A stretch of DNA of 64,000 nt from an uncultured Lachnospiraceae bacterium (GTDB lineage: Bacteria > Bacillota > Clostridia > Lachnospirales > Lachnospiraceae), in the NCBI GenBank assembly GCA_902789735.1, contig CADAOZ010000001.1, positions 1 through 64,000 of the forward strand, given 5' to 3'. A program made the position numbers and the translations under genes. Positions 49,175 through 58,236 of this stretch are shown piece after piece. The notes under the pieces were generated by a model. That model saw only the letters and a list, made by a program, of their open reading frames with translations, was not told the DNA's origin and searched no databases. Position 1 is the first letter of the stretch. Each line of letters opens with the position of its first letter.

Positions 49175-52100
49175 ATGGCGCGTAAAGCAGCAAAGACCGC
49201 CGTCAAGGCTTCCGGTACTAAGAAAAAGACCGGGGTCGCCGGCGGGAAAAAGACCGGCAGCGGCGGAAGCCGCAAAACCGGTAATAAGACCGCTTCTTCC
49301 GCAGGCAGGAAGAAGAGCACCGGCACGTCCGCATCGGGACGCCGGACTGCTTCCGGAGCAGCGGCGCAGCGCATGGAACTGGAAGAGGAAATGCGGCGGC
49401 AGGAGACTGTCCGGGACGTCTGTCTGGTCATTCTTTTTTGTGCCACGGTCTTCCTGATGCTGTCCATGTTCGGGGTGACAGGCCCGGCCGGTGATATTTT
49501 TTCCGAGATCATGTTCGGGCTTTTCGGCCTGACTTCCTATATTCTGCCCCTGTTCGTGTTCTTCACGGCAGCGGCCGCGGTGATCCGGGGGAAGGATCGC
49601 TTCGGCGCGCCTGAAGTGCTGTCTCTCTGCGGCATTATGCTGGCTGTTACCATGATCTGCGGCCTGCTGGAGCAGGACCTGTATACATCCAAAAACTATT
49701 CCGCGGAGGAAATCTTCAAATTCTGCAGGGATATGAAACGGGGCGGCGGCGTGATCGGCAGCAGTCTGGACTGGCTGCTTTATCACGCGGTCAGAGTACC
49801 GGGGACGGTCATTGCGGTCATTATGATGATCGCTGTCTGCCTGGTCGTCCTGACAGACCATTCTTATGTCAACGCTCTGCGCCGTTACGGCAGCCGGCGT
49901 AAAGAACGGGCCGGACAGAAAAAGCTTGTCCGGAAGGCCGCCCGGGAAGAGCGGGAACGGCGCAGGATGGAAAGTCTGGAGCAGGAAGAAACGGCGGAGG
50001 AAGAGGACGACGGTTTTGTATTCCTGGAGCCCGGGGAAGAAGACAACCCGGCAGATCCCGGCCGTCTCGACCGGATGGTCATAGGACCGGAGAAGACCGG
50101 TAACGGCCGCGGAAAAAAGGCAGGCGGCAGGAAAAAGGCCGATCCTGTCTATACCCAGCGTGATGACCGGCACGGGATCGTAATCGAAGACTTTGACGAG
50201 ATCCCCTTTGATGAGGAGGAGCCTTCCAAAGGCAGACCGGAAGAGACTTCCGAACGCAAGGGCTTCCGCAAAGGAGAGACGTTTGAAAGCTACCGGCGCC
50301 GTAATGCCGGCCAGACGCCGGCCGGTGCGGAGCAGCCACAGGATTTTTCCGGTGTAAAAGCGGCAGAAAAAGATACGGATCTGTTCGGAGAATCATTGGT
50401 CAGATCTTTTGAAGACCACGAAACGTTTACCGGGAAGAACGGGATGTCTCCCGTATCTGATGAGGAACGGATGGAACCGCCTGCCGGTGTTGACAGCATG
50501 GGCGAAGAAGTCCGCAGGCTGCCGGAACCTGGCGGCTTCGAGAAGGTCACAGACAGACGGACCCGGCAGGCCGTTACGGTATCGGAAGACAATCCGGAAG
50601 ACGGTCCGGCAGAAGTATGGGACGCCGCCGCGGACGGGACGGAGACCGTGGAGAAACGGGCTGCCTATGTCAGGACCGTCCTGCCTTCTGCCAGCAAAGA
50701 GGACCTGGACGGGATCGAGGTCCACAGGGCCGGGACAGGGAAGAACACCGGTGTCAGAACGAAAAAGCCCGCCAGGAGCGGCAGTTATATCCTGCCGCCC
50801 ATGGATATTCTCAATCAGCCTGACAGGAGCCGGAATCCGGAATCCGACAGGACGCTGCAGGAGACTGCCTACCGGCTGCAGGAGAGCCTGCGCAGTTTCA
50901 ATGTCGGCGTGACTATTACCGACATTGACAGAGGACCGGTCGTCACCCGCTATGAGCTGCAGCCGGATGTGGGCGTCAAGGTCTCCAGTATCGTCAGCCG
51001 TGAAAATGATATCAAGCTGGCCCTGGCGGCCACCAATATCCGGATCGAGGCCCCGATCCCCGGCAAGAGCGCCGTCGGTATCGAGGTCCCCAACCGGCAC
51101 AAAGAGACCGTTACCATCCGCGAGCTGCTGGAATCCAGGGAATTTGCCGGGTCCAAGAGCCGCCTGACCCTGGCTCTGGGCAAAGACCTGGGCGGTCAGA
51201 ATGTCATTTCGGATCTGTCCAAAATGCCCCACCTGCTGATCGCGGGCACAACGGGCTCGGGCAAATCCGTCTGCATCAATACGATCATTATCAGTATTCT
51301 TTATAAAGCGGGACCGGAAGAAGTGCAGTTCCTGATGATCGATCCCAAACAGGTCGAGCTGTCCGTTTATAACGGCATTCCCCACCTGCTGCATCCGGTG
51401 GTGACGGATCCCAGAAAGGCGGCGGTGACTTTGAACTGGGCCATCCAGCAAATGAATGAGCGCTATAAGAAATTCAGCGACGCCAATGTCCGGGATATCC
51501 GGGGCTACAATCAGCTGGCCCTTCAGTACGCGAAAGAAGGGGAAGAGACAGATATCACCTACATGCCCCGGCTTGTCATTGTGGTCGACGAGCTGGCAGA
51601 CCTGATGATGGTCGCCAAAAATGATGTGGAAGCGGCGATCATCCGTCTGGCCCAGCTGGCCAGAGCGGCCGGCATCCATCTGATCCTGGCCACCCAGCGG
51701 CCTTCGGTCAACGTCATCACCGGCCTGATCAAGGCCAACATGCCCAACCGGATCGCGTTCGCCGTATCCTCACAGGTCGATTCCAGGACCATCATTGACG
51801 GCGCGGGCGCTGAAAAGCTGCTGGGAGAGGGCGACATGCTCTTTTATCCGCAGAATTATCAGAAGCCGGTCCGCGTGCAGGGTGCTTTTGTTTCCGACGA
51901 CGAGGTCTCCAGAGTCGTGGAAGCGGTGAAATCCCGGAATGCCGCGGCGGCTTCTACAGCCGGCGTGGAGGAACAGATCGATCAGATGGCGGTCACCGGC
52001 CTGTCCCAGGCGGCCGGCGGCGCGGAAAACGGAGCCGCCGACGGAAGAGATGAATATTTCCCGGAAGCGGGACGCTTCATCATTGAGAAGAAACGGGCGG

Positions 52101-52267
52101 CCATCGGTATGCTGCAGCGGCGTTTCCGGATCGGTTTCAACCGGGCGGCCCGGATCATGGACCAGCTCTGTGAAGCCGGCGTCGTAGGCCCCGAGAGCGG
52201 CACCAAGCCCCGGGAGATCCTGATGACCCAGGCGGAGTTTGAGAATATGCTGGCCAACGGCGGCTGA
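49175..52267 (+). CDS. ftsK: DNA translocase FtsK/SpoIIIE
   Basis: The protein has 1030 residues. The N-terminus is Lys/Gly/Ala-rich, like a histone tail (1-60). Four membrane segments lie between about 85 and 235. A long charged linker (about 240-555) is rich in Glu and Arg. The alpha-beta motor follows: GTTGSGKS (691-698, Walker A), LVIVVDELADLMM (Walker B), and the C-terminal gamma domain (RRFRIGFNRAARIMDQL, then GPESGTKPREIL) that reads chromosome polarity. It pumps DNA through the division septum or into the spore. Confidence 0.95.
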   Translation: MARKAAKTAVKASGTKKKTGVAGGKKTGSGGSRKTGNKTASSAGRKKSTGTSASGRRTASGAAAQRMELEEEMRRQETVRDVCLVILFCATVFLMLSMFGVTGPAGDIFSEIMFGLFGLTSYILPLFVFFTAAAAVIRGKDRFGAPEVLSLCGIMLAVTMICGLLEQDLYTSKNYSAEEIFKFCRDMKRGGGVIGSSLDWLLYHAVRVPGTVIAVIMMIAVCLVVLTDHSYVNALRRYGSRRKERAGQKKLVRKAAREERERRRMESLEQEETAEEEDDGFVFLEPGEEDNPADPGRLDRMVIGPEKTGNGRGKKAGGRKKADPVYTQRDDRHGIVIEDFDEIPFDEEEPSKGRPEETSERKGFRKGETFESYRRRNAGQTPAGAEQPQDFSGVKAAEKDTDLFGESLVRSFEDHETFTGKNGMSPVSDEERMEPPAGVDSMGEEVRRLPEPGGFEKVTDRRTRQAVTVSEDNPEDGPAEVWDAAADGTETVEKRAAYVRTVLPSASKEDLDGIEVHRAGTGKNTGVRTKKPARSGSYILPPMDILNQPDRSRNPESDRTLQETAYRLQESLRSFNVGVTITDIDRGPVVTRYELQPDVGVKVSSIVSRENDIKLALAATNIRIEAPIPGKSAVGIEVPNRHKETVTIRELLESREFAGSKSRLTLALGKDLGGQNVISDLSKMPHLLIAGTTGSGKSVCINTIIISILYKAGPEEVQFLMIDPKQVELSVYNGIPHLLHPVVTDPRKAAVTLNWAIQQMNERYKKFSDANVRDIRGYNQLALQYAKEGEETDITYMPRLVIVVDELADLMMVAKNDVEAAIIRLAQLARAAGIHLILATQRPSVNVITGLIKANMPNRIAFAVSSQVDSRTIIDGAGAEKLLGEGDMLFYPQNYQKPVRVQGAFVSDDEVSRVVEAVKSRNAAAASTAGVEEQIDQMAVTGLSQAAGGAENGAADGRDEYFPEAGRFIIEKKRAAIGMLQRRFRIGFNRAARIMDQLCEAGVVGPESGTKPREILMTQAEFENMLANGG

Positions 52268-52370
52268 CAGGGGCTGTCCGGCATGTGAATTCAGCACCCG
52301 GGTATCGGGCAGGCAGTCTTTTTTGTATGATATTAAATACTGCCGGACAGGCAAATTTAGCAGTTGGGTA

Positions 52371-52408
52371 TTGCCTTTTGGAAAGCAACTGCTGTATATT
52401 TGTATACA
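52371..52408 (+). promoter_or_regulatory. candidate nfnAB promoter with GntR-like operator
   Basis: TTGCCT (52371-52376) and TATATT (52395-52400) are 18 bases apart. TGTATA-TTTG-TATACA (52393-52408) covers the -10, with the same half-sites and geometry as the GntR gene promoter at 38881-38896. Confidence 0.6.
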
Positions 52409-52467
52409 AATGCATGAATCTGCTTATATTTCCGGTATCCGGCAGGGTTCCGGCCCGGCAGCCTGCC

Positions 52468-52527
52468 GGCACCTGATTAACTGGAGAGCCTATCGGCACC
52501 GGATTCACCGGGGAGTCTGATGGCACC
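52468..52527. repeat. 27-bp imperfect tandem repeat (family B relative)
   Basis: GGCACC starts at 52468, 52495 and 52522, each followed by TGATTAAC- or GGATTCAC-like sequence. CCGGCACC and CTGATTAAC are shared with the array at 5804-5949. It lies in the nfnA leader. Confidence 0.65.
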
Positions 52528-52657
52528 GGATTTGATTCGTCATCAAAAGGGAAAGACAAAACAGTAACAGGATATGACGTAAAGGGCATATCATGATCCG
52601 CAGGGCCGCACTGCGCCGCGGATCATAGTAAAGGCAGTGCAGAAATGAGTAAAAGTT

Positions 52658-53533
52658 ATGTTCAGGATTGAGAAAAAGGAATATCTTGCACCCAATATTG
52701 TCCTGATGGACGTGGACGCGCCCCGTATTGCCAAAAACGCGCTGCCCGGCCAGTTCCTTATTGTCAGGGTAGACGAGGAAGGCGAAAGGGTTCCCCTTAC
52801 CATCTGTGATTATGACGCGGAAGCCGGTACGGTCCAGATCGTATTCCAGGTCGTCGGCGCTGAGTCCTATCGTATGGCAGCCCTGGAAGAGGGCGACTGC
52901 TTTGCCGATTTCGTAGGCCCCCTGGGAAGACCATCCGATCTGTGCGAACTTCCCCTCGAGGAACTGCGCGCCATGAAGCTCTGCTTCATCGCCGGCGGTG
53001 TCGGTACAGCCCCTGTCTATGCCCAGCTGAAATGGCTGAAGTCCCAGGGCGTTACCGCGGACTGCATCCAGGGCGCAAGGACCAAGGATATCCTGATCAT
53101 GGAGAAGGAAATGTCAGAGGTTTCCAATCTGTATATCTGTACAGATGACGGAAGCTATGGAATCAACGGCAATGTCTGCGTAGCCCTGCAGAAGCTTTAC
53201 GATGAGGGCAAACGTTATGACCGTGTCATTGCCATTGGTCCCATGATCATGATGAAATTCGCCTGCCAGCTGACCAAAAAGCTGGAGATTCCTACCATCG
53301 TCAGCATGAACCCGATCATGGTCGACGGCACCGGCATGTGCGGCGCCTGCAGACTGGTCGTCGGTGACGAGGTCAAATTCGCCTGCGTAGACGGTCCTGA
53401 ATTCGACGGCCACCTGGTCGATTTCGAACAGGCCATGCAGCGTATGACACTGTATAAGACGGAAGAGGGCAGACTGTATCTGGAAGCCAAGGAAGGCGAC
53501 AGCCACCACGGCGGCTGCGGCCATTGCGGCTGA
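52658..53533 (+). CDS. nfnA: NfnA-type FAD/NAD-binding, ferredoxin-NADP reductase subunit
   Basis: The protein has 291 residues and is homologous to the sulfide dehydrogenase/dihydroorotate dehydrogenase electron-transfer subunit group. It shows a FAD-binding barrel (RVPLTICDYD), an NAD-binding part (AGGVGTAPVYAQ), and a C-terminal [2Fe-2S] cysteine set (DGTGMCGACRLVVGDEVKFACVDGPEFD). The His/Gly/Cys tail HHGGCGHCG is unusual. It pairs with the next gene. Together they couple NADH oxidation with ferredoxin and NADP. The ATG (52658) has a weak ribosome site. Confidence 0.9.
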   Translation: MFRIEKKEYLAPNIVLMDVDAPRIAKNALPGQFLIVRVDEEGERVPLTICDYDAEAGTVQIVFQVVGAESYRMAALEEGDCFADFVGPLGRPSDLCELPLEELRAMKLCFIAGGVGTAPVYAQLKWLKSQGVTADCIQGARTKDILIMEKEMSEVSNLYICTDDGSYGINGNVCVALQKLYDEGKRYDRVIAIGPMIMMKFACQLTKKLEIPTIVSMNPIMVDGTGMCGACRLVVGDEVKFACVDGPEFDGHLVDFEQAMQRMTLYKTEEGRLYLEAKEGDSHHGGCGHCG

Positions 53534-53600
53534 TCGTATTATCCAGGCAGGATCTGACTGACGGTTTGCGCAGCCCCATGCGCAGGAAAGGAATTTTGAA

Positions 53601-54992
53601 ATGGCAATGAATATGATGGAAAAGGTCCCTGTCAGGGAGCAGGACCCCAAGGTGCGCGCCACCAATTTTGAAGAAGTATGTCTGGGATATAATAAAGAAG
53701 AGGCGGAAAAAGAGGCCCTTCGCTGCCTGAACTGCAAGAACCCCCGCTGTGTGGAGGGATGCCCCGTATCGATCAATATCCCCGGCTTTATCACGAAGGT
53801 AAAAGAAGGCGACGTGAAGGCCGCTTACGATGTCATCAGCGAATCCTCCGCCCTGCCGGCCATCTGTGGACGTGTCTGTCCCCAGGAGTCCCAGTGCGAA
53901 GGCAGGTGCGTCAGAGGCATCAAGGGCGAGCCGGTCTCCATCGGCAAGCTGGAGCGTTATGTGGCCGATACCGCCAGGGAAATGGGCATCAAGCCCCAGG
54001 GCGCGACAGAGAAGAAGGGCAAAAAGGTCGCCGTTATCGGTTCCGGTCCTTCCGGCCTGACCTGCGCCGGCGATCTGGCCAAGATGGGCTATGATGTCAA
54101 GATCTTTGAAGCCCTGCATAAGGCAGGCGGCGTTCTGGTCTATGGTATTCCCGAATTCCGTCTTCCCAAAGAGCGTGTCGTTCAGGAAGAGATCGAGAAC
54201 GTCAAGTCTCTGGGTGTGGAGATCGAGACCGACTGTGTCATCGGCAAGTCCACCACCATTGACGCCCTGATGACCGAAGAAGGCTATGACGCCGTATTCG
54301 TAGGCTCCGGCGCGGGACTGCCCAGATTCATGCATATCCCGGGCGAGCAGGCCATGGGCGTTTTCTCCGCCAATGAGTATCTGACCAGAAGCAACCTGAT
54401 GGGCGCTTTCAGCAGCAAGTCCAGGACCCCGATCATGCACGCCAAAAAGGCGGTCATCGTCGGCGGCGGCAATGTTGCCATGGACGCGGCCAGGACGGCC
54501 CTGCGTCTGGGCGCGGAGACCCATATCGTATACAGGAGAAGCGAGAAGGAGCTGCCTGCCAGGGCGGAGGAAGTCGAGCACGCCAAACAGGAAGGCATCA
54601 TCTTCAACCTGCTGACCAATCCTGTTGAGATCCACGCCGATGAGAAGGGCTGGGTCAAGAGCATTACCTGCATCCGTATGGGCCTGGGCGAGCCTGATGA
54701 GTCCGGCAGACGCAGACCGGTCGAGATTCCCGGTTCTGAGTTTGAAATCGAGTGCGACTGTGTTATCATGTCACTTGGAACCTCTCCCAACCCGCTGATC
54801 TCCTCCACGACCAAAGGCCTGGAGATCAACAGAAGGAAGTGCATCGTCGCCAATGAGGAGAACGGCCAGACATCCAAGGAAGGCGTATTTGCGGGCGGTG
54901 ACGCCGTGACCGGCGCCGCTACCGTAATCCTGGCCATGGGTGCCGGCAAGGCAGCCGCCAAAGGTATCGACGAGTATCTTTCCAATAAATAA
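53601..54992 (+). CDS. nfnB: NfnB-type NADPH-dependent oxidoreductase (GltD-like)
   Basis: The protein has 463 residues. The N-terminal part holds the Cys motifs for two [4Fe-4S] clusters (RCLNCKNPRCVEGCPV; CGRVCPQESQCEGRCV). FAD site GSGPSGLTCAG and NADPH site GGGNVAMDAARTA follow, and the end has GVFAGGDAVTGAATVI. It lies 67 bases after nfnA. The pair makes the NADH-dependent ferredoxin:NADP oxidoreductase; no glutamate synthase large subunit is present, which argues against a GltD role. Confidence 0.92.
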   Translation: MAMNMMEKVPVREQDPKVRATNFEEVCLGYNKEEAEKEALRCLNCKNPRCVEGCPVSINIPGFITKVKEGDVKAAYDVISESSALPAICGRVCPQESQCEGRCVRGIKGEPVSIGKLERYVADTAREMGIKPQGATEKKGKKVAVIGSGPSGLTCAGDLAKMGYDVKIFEALHKAGGVLVYGIPEFRLPKERVVQEEIENVKSLGVEIETDCVIGKSTTIDALMTEEGYDAVFVGSGAGLPRFMHIPGEQAMGVFSANEYLTRSNLMGAFSSKSRTPIMHAKKAVIVGGGNVAMDAARTALRLGAETHIVYRRSEKELPARAEEVEHAKQEGIIFNLLTNPVEIHADEKGWVKSITCIRMGLGEPDESGRRRPVEIPGSEFEIECDCVIMSLGTSPNPLISSTTKGLEINRRKCIVANEENGQTSKEGVFAGGDAVTGAATVILAMGAGKAAAKGIDEYLSNK

Positions 54993-55037
54993 GGGACGGA
55001 CCGCGGCCCTGCAGGCCGTCTGATTCCGAACAACTTC

Positions 55038-55072
55038 CGGGACAGGGACATCAGGTCTCTGTCCCGTTTTTT
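55038..55072 (+). terminator. intrinsic terminator of nfnAB
   Basis: CGGGACAGGGAC (from 55038) pairs with GTCTCTGTCCCG (to 55066) with one G-U pair, followed by six T. Confidence 0.88.
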
Positions 55073-55115
55073 AGCGATTCTGTTACAGGAGCTTTCCTGT
55101 ATGCCTGGAGTGTAA

Positions 55116-56099
55116 ATGACTGAAGAACTGAATTTTTCTGCGGAAGTGCAGAGGGATATTTTCGGCCGTCATGACCGTTATATCCGCAAGATCGAAAAGA
55201 ACCTTGGGATCTCGGTGGTCGCAAGGGACGGCGTAGTCCGTGTTTCCGGTGAGGAGCACCACGTTAACGCGGCTGTCAGCATCCTCAATCAGCTGGCGGG
55301 CCTGTCCGGCAAGGGCAGTCCTATTGAGGACCAGAAAGTGGATTATGCCCTGGAGATGAAAGAAGAAGCGCCGCCCAACATGCTGCTGGCCATGGATGAG
55401 GATACCATCTGCCATACCATCAACGGCAGACCGGTCAAGCCCAAGACCATAGGTCAGAAGAAGTATATCGACGCCATCCGCCATAACCTGATCGTTTTCG
55501 CCAACGGGCCTGCCGGCACCGGCAAGACCTTCCTGGCCATGGCCATGGCGATCACGGCCTTCCAGAATAAAGAGGTGGAACGGATCATCATGACCCGGCC
55601 CGCCATCGAGGCAGGTGAAAAACTGGGCTTTCTGCCCGGTGACCTGCAGAGCAAAGTAGACCCTTATCTGCGGCCTTTGTATGACGCCCTGTATCTGATC
55701 ATGGGCGCGGAGAATTTCAAGGCAAATATGGAAAAGGGCCTGATCGAGGTAGCGCCGCTGGCTTACATGCGGGGACGTACCCTGGACAACGCCTATATCA
55801 TTCTGGACGAAGCCCAGAATACGACGCCGGAGCAGATGAAGATGTTCCTGACCAGGTTCGGTTTCGGCTCCCACGCTATCATTACCGGCGACGCCACGCA
55901 GAAGGATCTGGACCCCGGCAAACGGTCCGGCCTGGATGTGGCCATGAAAGTCCTGCGGGGCGTGGAAGGGATCAGCTTCTGTCAGCTGACCTCCCATGAC
56001 GTGGTCCGCCATCCACTGGTACAGAGAATCGTCAAAGCATATGAGGACTATGAACGTGGTAATACTGAACACAGAAGTGGAAACCGAAAAAAAGCCTGA
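55116..56099 (+). CDS. phoH: PhoH-family ATPase (YbeZ-like)
   Basis: The protein has 327 residues. A KH-like N-terminal part (1-110) precedes the PhoH ATPase: GPAGTGKTFLAMAMA, MTRPAIEAGEKLGFLPGDLQSKVDPYLRPLYD, and YIILDEAQNTTPEQMKMFLTRFG, then ITGDATQKDL. It overlaps the next gene ybeY by about 50 bases, the usual phoH-ybeY pairing in rRNA maturation. The ATG follows CTGGAGTGTAA. Confidence 0.95.
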   Translation: MTEELNFSAEVQRDIFGRHDRYIRKIEKNLGISVVARDGVVRVSGEEHHVNAAVSILNQLAGLSGKGSPIEDQKVDYALEMKEEAPPNMLLAMDEDTICHTINGRPVKPKTIGQKKYIDAIRHNLIVFANGPAGTGKTFLAMAMAITAFQNKEVERIIMTRPAIEAGEKLGFLPGDLQSKVDPYLRPLYDALYLIMGAENFKANMEKGLIEVAPLAYMRGRTLDNAYIILDEAQNTTPEQMKMFLTRFGFGSHAIITGDATQKDLDPGKRSGLDVAMKVLRGVEGISFCQLTSHDVVRHPLVQRIVKAYEDYERGNTEHRSGNRKKA

Positions 56100-56625
56100 C
56101 TATCCCTGGGAGAAGGCCGCCTACTGCGTCTGCAGCCGGGTCCTGGAGCAGGAGGGCTTTCCCTATGACGGGGAAGTGGAGCTGCTGCTCACGACACCGG
56201 AAGAGATCCGGGCCATGAACCGGGAGCACAGGGATACAGACAGAGTGACAGATGTCCTGTCCTTCCCCATGCTGGACTACGAGGAAGGGCCGGCGGACTT
56301 TTCCGTGGTCGAGGGCATGGAGCTTATGTACGAGGATCCCGAGACAGGCGCCATCATGCTGGGCGATATTGTCATCAACCTGGACCGGGTCCGGGAACAG
56401 GCGGAGAGCTACGGCCATTCGGAGCTGCGGGAATTCGCTTTTCTGGTGGCCCACAGCATGCTGCATCTGTGCGGCTATGACCACATGACCCCGGAGGAAG
56501 CCGCGGTCATGGAAGAAAAGCAGGACCAGGCCCTCCGGGCCATCGGCATCACCCGGGAAGCATCGACCGAGGAACAGATCCGCAGCCTTCACCAGTACAG
56601 ACAGCAGCTGAACCGGGAAGTCTGA
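56050..56625 (+). CDS. ybeY: endoribonuclease YbeY
   Basis: The start is taken at ATG 56050 (MNVVIL) behind GAGG; ATG 56041 is also possible. The protein has 191 residues with the zinc motif HSMLHLCGYDH and LLTTPEEIRAMNREHRDTDRVTDVLSFP. It helps process 16S rRNA ends. The last codons (CTG AAC CGG GAA GTC TGA, giving LNREV-stop) lie within a family A repeat, so this repeat supplies its C-terminus. Confidence 0.95.
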   Translation: MNVVILNTEVETEKKPDYPWEKAAYCVCSRVLEQEGFPYDGEVELLLTTPEEIRAMNREHRDTDRVTDVLSFPMLDYEEGPADFSVVEGMELMYEDPETGAIMLGDIVINLDRVREQAESYGHSELREFAFLVAHSMLHLCGYDHMTPEEAAVMEEKQDQALRAIGITREASTEEQIRSLHQYRQQLNREV

Positions 56626-56669
56626 CGCCCGGTCCACTTTTTGAACCGGGAAGTCTGACGCCTGGTTCA
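56609..56669. repeat. two family A repeats at the end of ybeY
   Basis: Units at 56609-56636 and 56642-56669 begin TGAACCGGGAAGTCTGACGC and end GGTCCA or GGTTCA. The first overlaps the ybeY stop codon. Confidence 0.9.
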
Positions 56670-56689
56670 CCCCCTGACAGGGAACAGAT

Positions 56690-58156
56690 ATGACAGATTA
56701 CAGGAACGCAACCCTGAACCAGAAGTCTGACGCCTGGTTCACCCCTGAGAACGGGGAGACAATCAGAACAGAGATCGCTGTCATAGGAGGCGGAGCCTCC
56801 GGCTGTATGGCAGCCATCGGCGCGGCGGAGAGCGGCGCCTCTGTTGTCGTGTTCGATAAAAATGACAGACCGGCCAGGAAGATCTGCGCCACCGGCAACG
56901 GCAGGTGCAACCTGGTCAATTTATATCAGAATGAAAAATGCTGGTATACCTCTTCCGGGGTATCCGTACGGGAACGGCTGGCTTCCTTCAGTGAGCGGGA
57001 CCTGCTTGCCTTTTTTGAAGAACGGGGCATCTGGTTCCATGACCGGCAGGGATATGTGTATCCCGGGACCGATCAGGCTTCCGTGATCGCGGATCTTCTG
57101 ATCCGGGAAATGAACCGGCTGCAGGTCGGCGTTTTCTCCGGGACCCGGGTCACCGGCATAGAAAAGGACCCTTCCGGTGCCTTCCGGATCACTGTGGAAT
57201 CCGTCGGAGGATCAGATCCGGGAAAAGAGAAAAATAACAGGAACCGCCGGAAAAAAGAGGATCCGCACAAGTTTGACAGGAACAGGTATGACAGGAACAG
57301 GTATGCCAGAAACAGGTATGACAGGGACAGAAATCTGAAGACAGAATCCGTTCAGGAAATTCCCGAACACAGGATCTGTATTGCGGACCGGGTCATCCTC
57401 TGTACCGGAGGACTGGCCGGACCGGTCTTTGGCTGCGGCGGAGACGGATACGCCCTGGCGGAAAGCCTTGGACACAGTCTTGTCCCGACTGTCCCTGCCC
57501 TGACGCCCCTGATCTGCCCGGAAAAGGCCCTGAAGATGGCGGCAGGCGTACGCTGCCCGGCAGCCATCACCCTGATCTGTGACGGAGAGGAGACCGGGGC
57601 CGAACAGGGAGAACTGCAGATCACGGAAACAGCCGTCTCCGGGATCCCGGTCTTTCAGCTGTCCAGACTGGCAGGCTATGCCCTCCGGGAAGGCAGAGAG
57701 GTACGGGTCCGGGCAGATTTTCTTCCGGGCATGCCGGAAGAGGAATGGCAGAAACATGTGGACCTGCGCCTGCGGGATGACAGAAACCAGACCCTGGAAC
57801 AGCTCTTTATGGGCCTCGTACACCCCAAACTGCTGCGTTTCATTCTGAACCGCCTGGAACTGGTTTCAGAACAGAAACGGGCCGGTGTAAAAACAGAGCA
57901 GATCAGACAGGTCCTGCAGCTGATGCGGGGACTGGATTTTGAAATAACAGACCTGGCTGGCTATGAAAAGGCCCAGGTGACGGCCGGCGGTATCCCGCTG
58001 ACGGAAACGGATCCGGATACCATGGAATCTCTGGCCTGTCCCGGCCTCTATCTGGCCGGTGAGCTGCTGGACGCGGACGGAATCTGCGGCGGCTACAACC
58101 TGCAGTGGGCCATGACCGGCGGACTGCTGGCCGGCCGGGCAGCAGCCGGAAAATGA
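56690..58156 (+). CDS. HI0933/YhiN-type NAD(P)/FAD-dependent flavoprotein
   Basis: The protein has 488 residues. FAD motif GGGASGCMAAIGAAESGA lies near 31-48, then RPARKICATGNGRCNLVN, and GYNLQWAMTGGLLAG near the end. These match the HI0933-type (BaiN-like) family. Residues about 9-18 (LNQKSDAWFTP) are encoded by a family A repeat, and the stop codon is the first TGA of the next repeat cluster. A hydrophilic insert (about 184-222) holds DRNRY-type tandem units. The substrate is not known. No better start than ATG 56690 is available before the FAD motif. Confidence 0.88.
   Translation: MTDYRNATLNQKSDAWFTPENGETIRTEIAVIGGGASGCMAAIGAAESGASVVVFDKNDRPARKICATGNGRCNLVNLYQNEKCWYTSSGVSVRERLASFSERDLLAFFEERGIWFHDRQGYVYPGTDQASVIADLLIREMNRLQVGVFSGTRVTGIEKDPSGAFRITVESVGGSDPGKEKNNRNRRKKEDPHKFDRNRYDRNRYARNRYDRDRNLKTESVQEIPEHRICIADRVILCTGGLAGPVFGCGGDGYALAESLGHSLVPTVPALTPLICPEKALKMAAGVRCPAAITLICDGEETGAEQGELQITETAVSGIPVFQLSRLAGYALREGREVRVRADFLPGMPEEEWQKHVDLRLRDDRNQTLEQLFMGLVHPKLLRFILNRLELVSEQKRAGVKTEQIRQVLQLMRGLDFEITDLAGYEKAQVTAGGIPLTETDPDTMESLACPGLYLAGELLDADGICGGYNLQWAMTGGLLAGRAAAGK
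56715..56741. repeat. family A repeat inside coding sequence
   Basis: TGAACCAGAAGTCTGACGCC followed by TGGTTCA, in frame within the N-terminal codons of the flavoprotein gene. Confidence 0.9.
57270..57332 (+). repeat. 15-bp in-frame tandem repeat
   Basis: GACAGGAACAGGTAT and close variants repeat four times (from about 57273), coding DRNRY, DRNRY, ARNRY, DRDRN in the flavoprotein insert. Confidence 0.85.
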
Positions 58157-58215
58157 ACCACGAAGTCTGACGCCCGGTTCACGAAAATGAACCACGAAGT
58201 CTGACGCCCGGTTCA
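58154..58215. repeat. two family A repeats after the flavoprotein gene
   Basis: Units at 58154-58181 and 58188-58215 begin TGAACCACGAAGTCTGACGC and end CCGGTTCA. They are identical to one another. The TGA at 58154-58156 is the stop codon of the upstream gene. Confidence 0.92.
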
Positions 58216-58236
58216 CAATTAGGAATAAGATAAACT

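Noticed and set aside
53601..54992. Glutamate synthase small subunit GltD
   Set aside because: No large subunit is nearby and the partner gene is NfnA-like, so the NfnAB transhydrogenase fits better.
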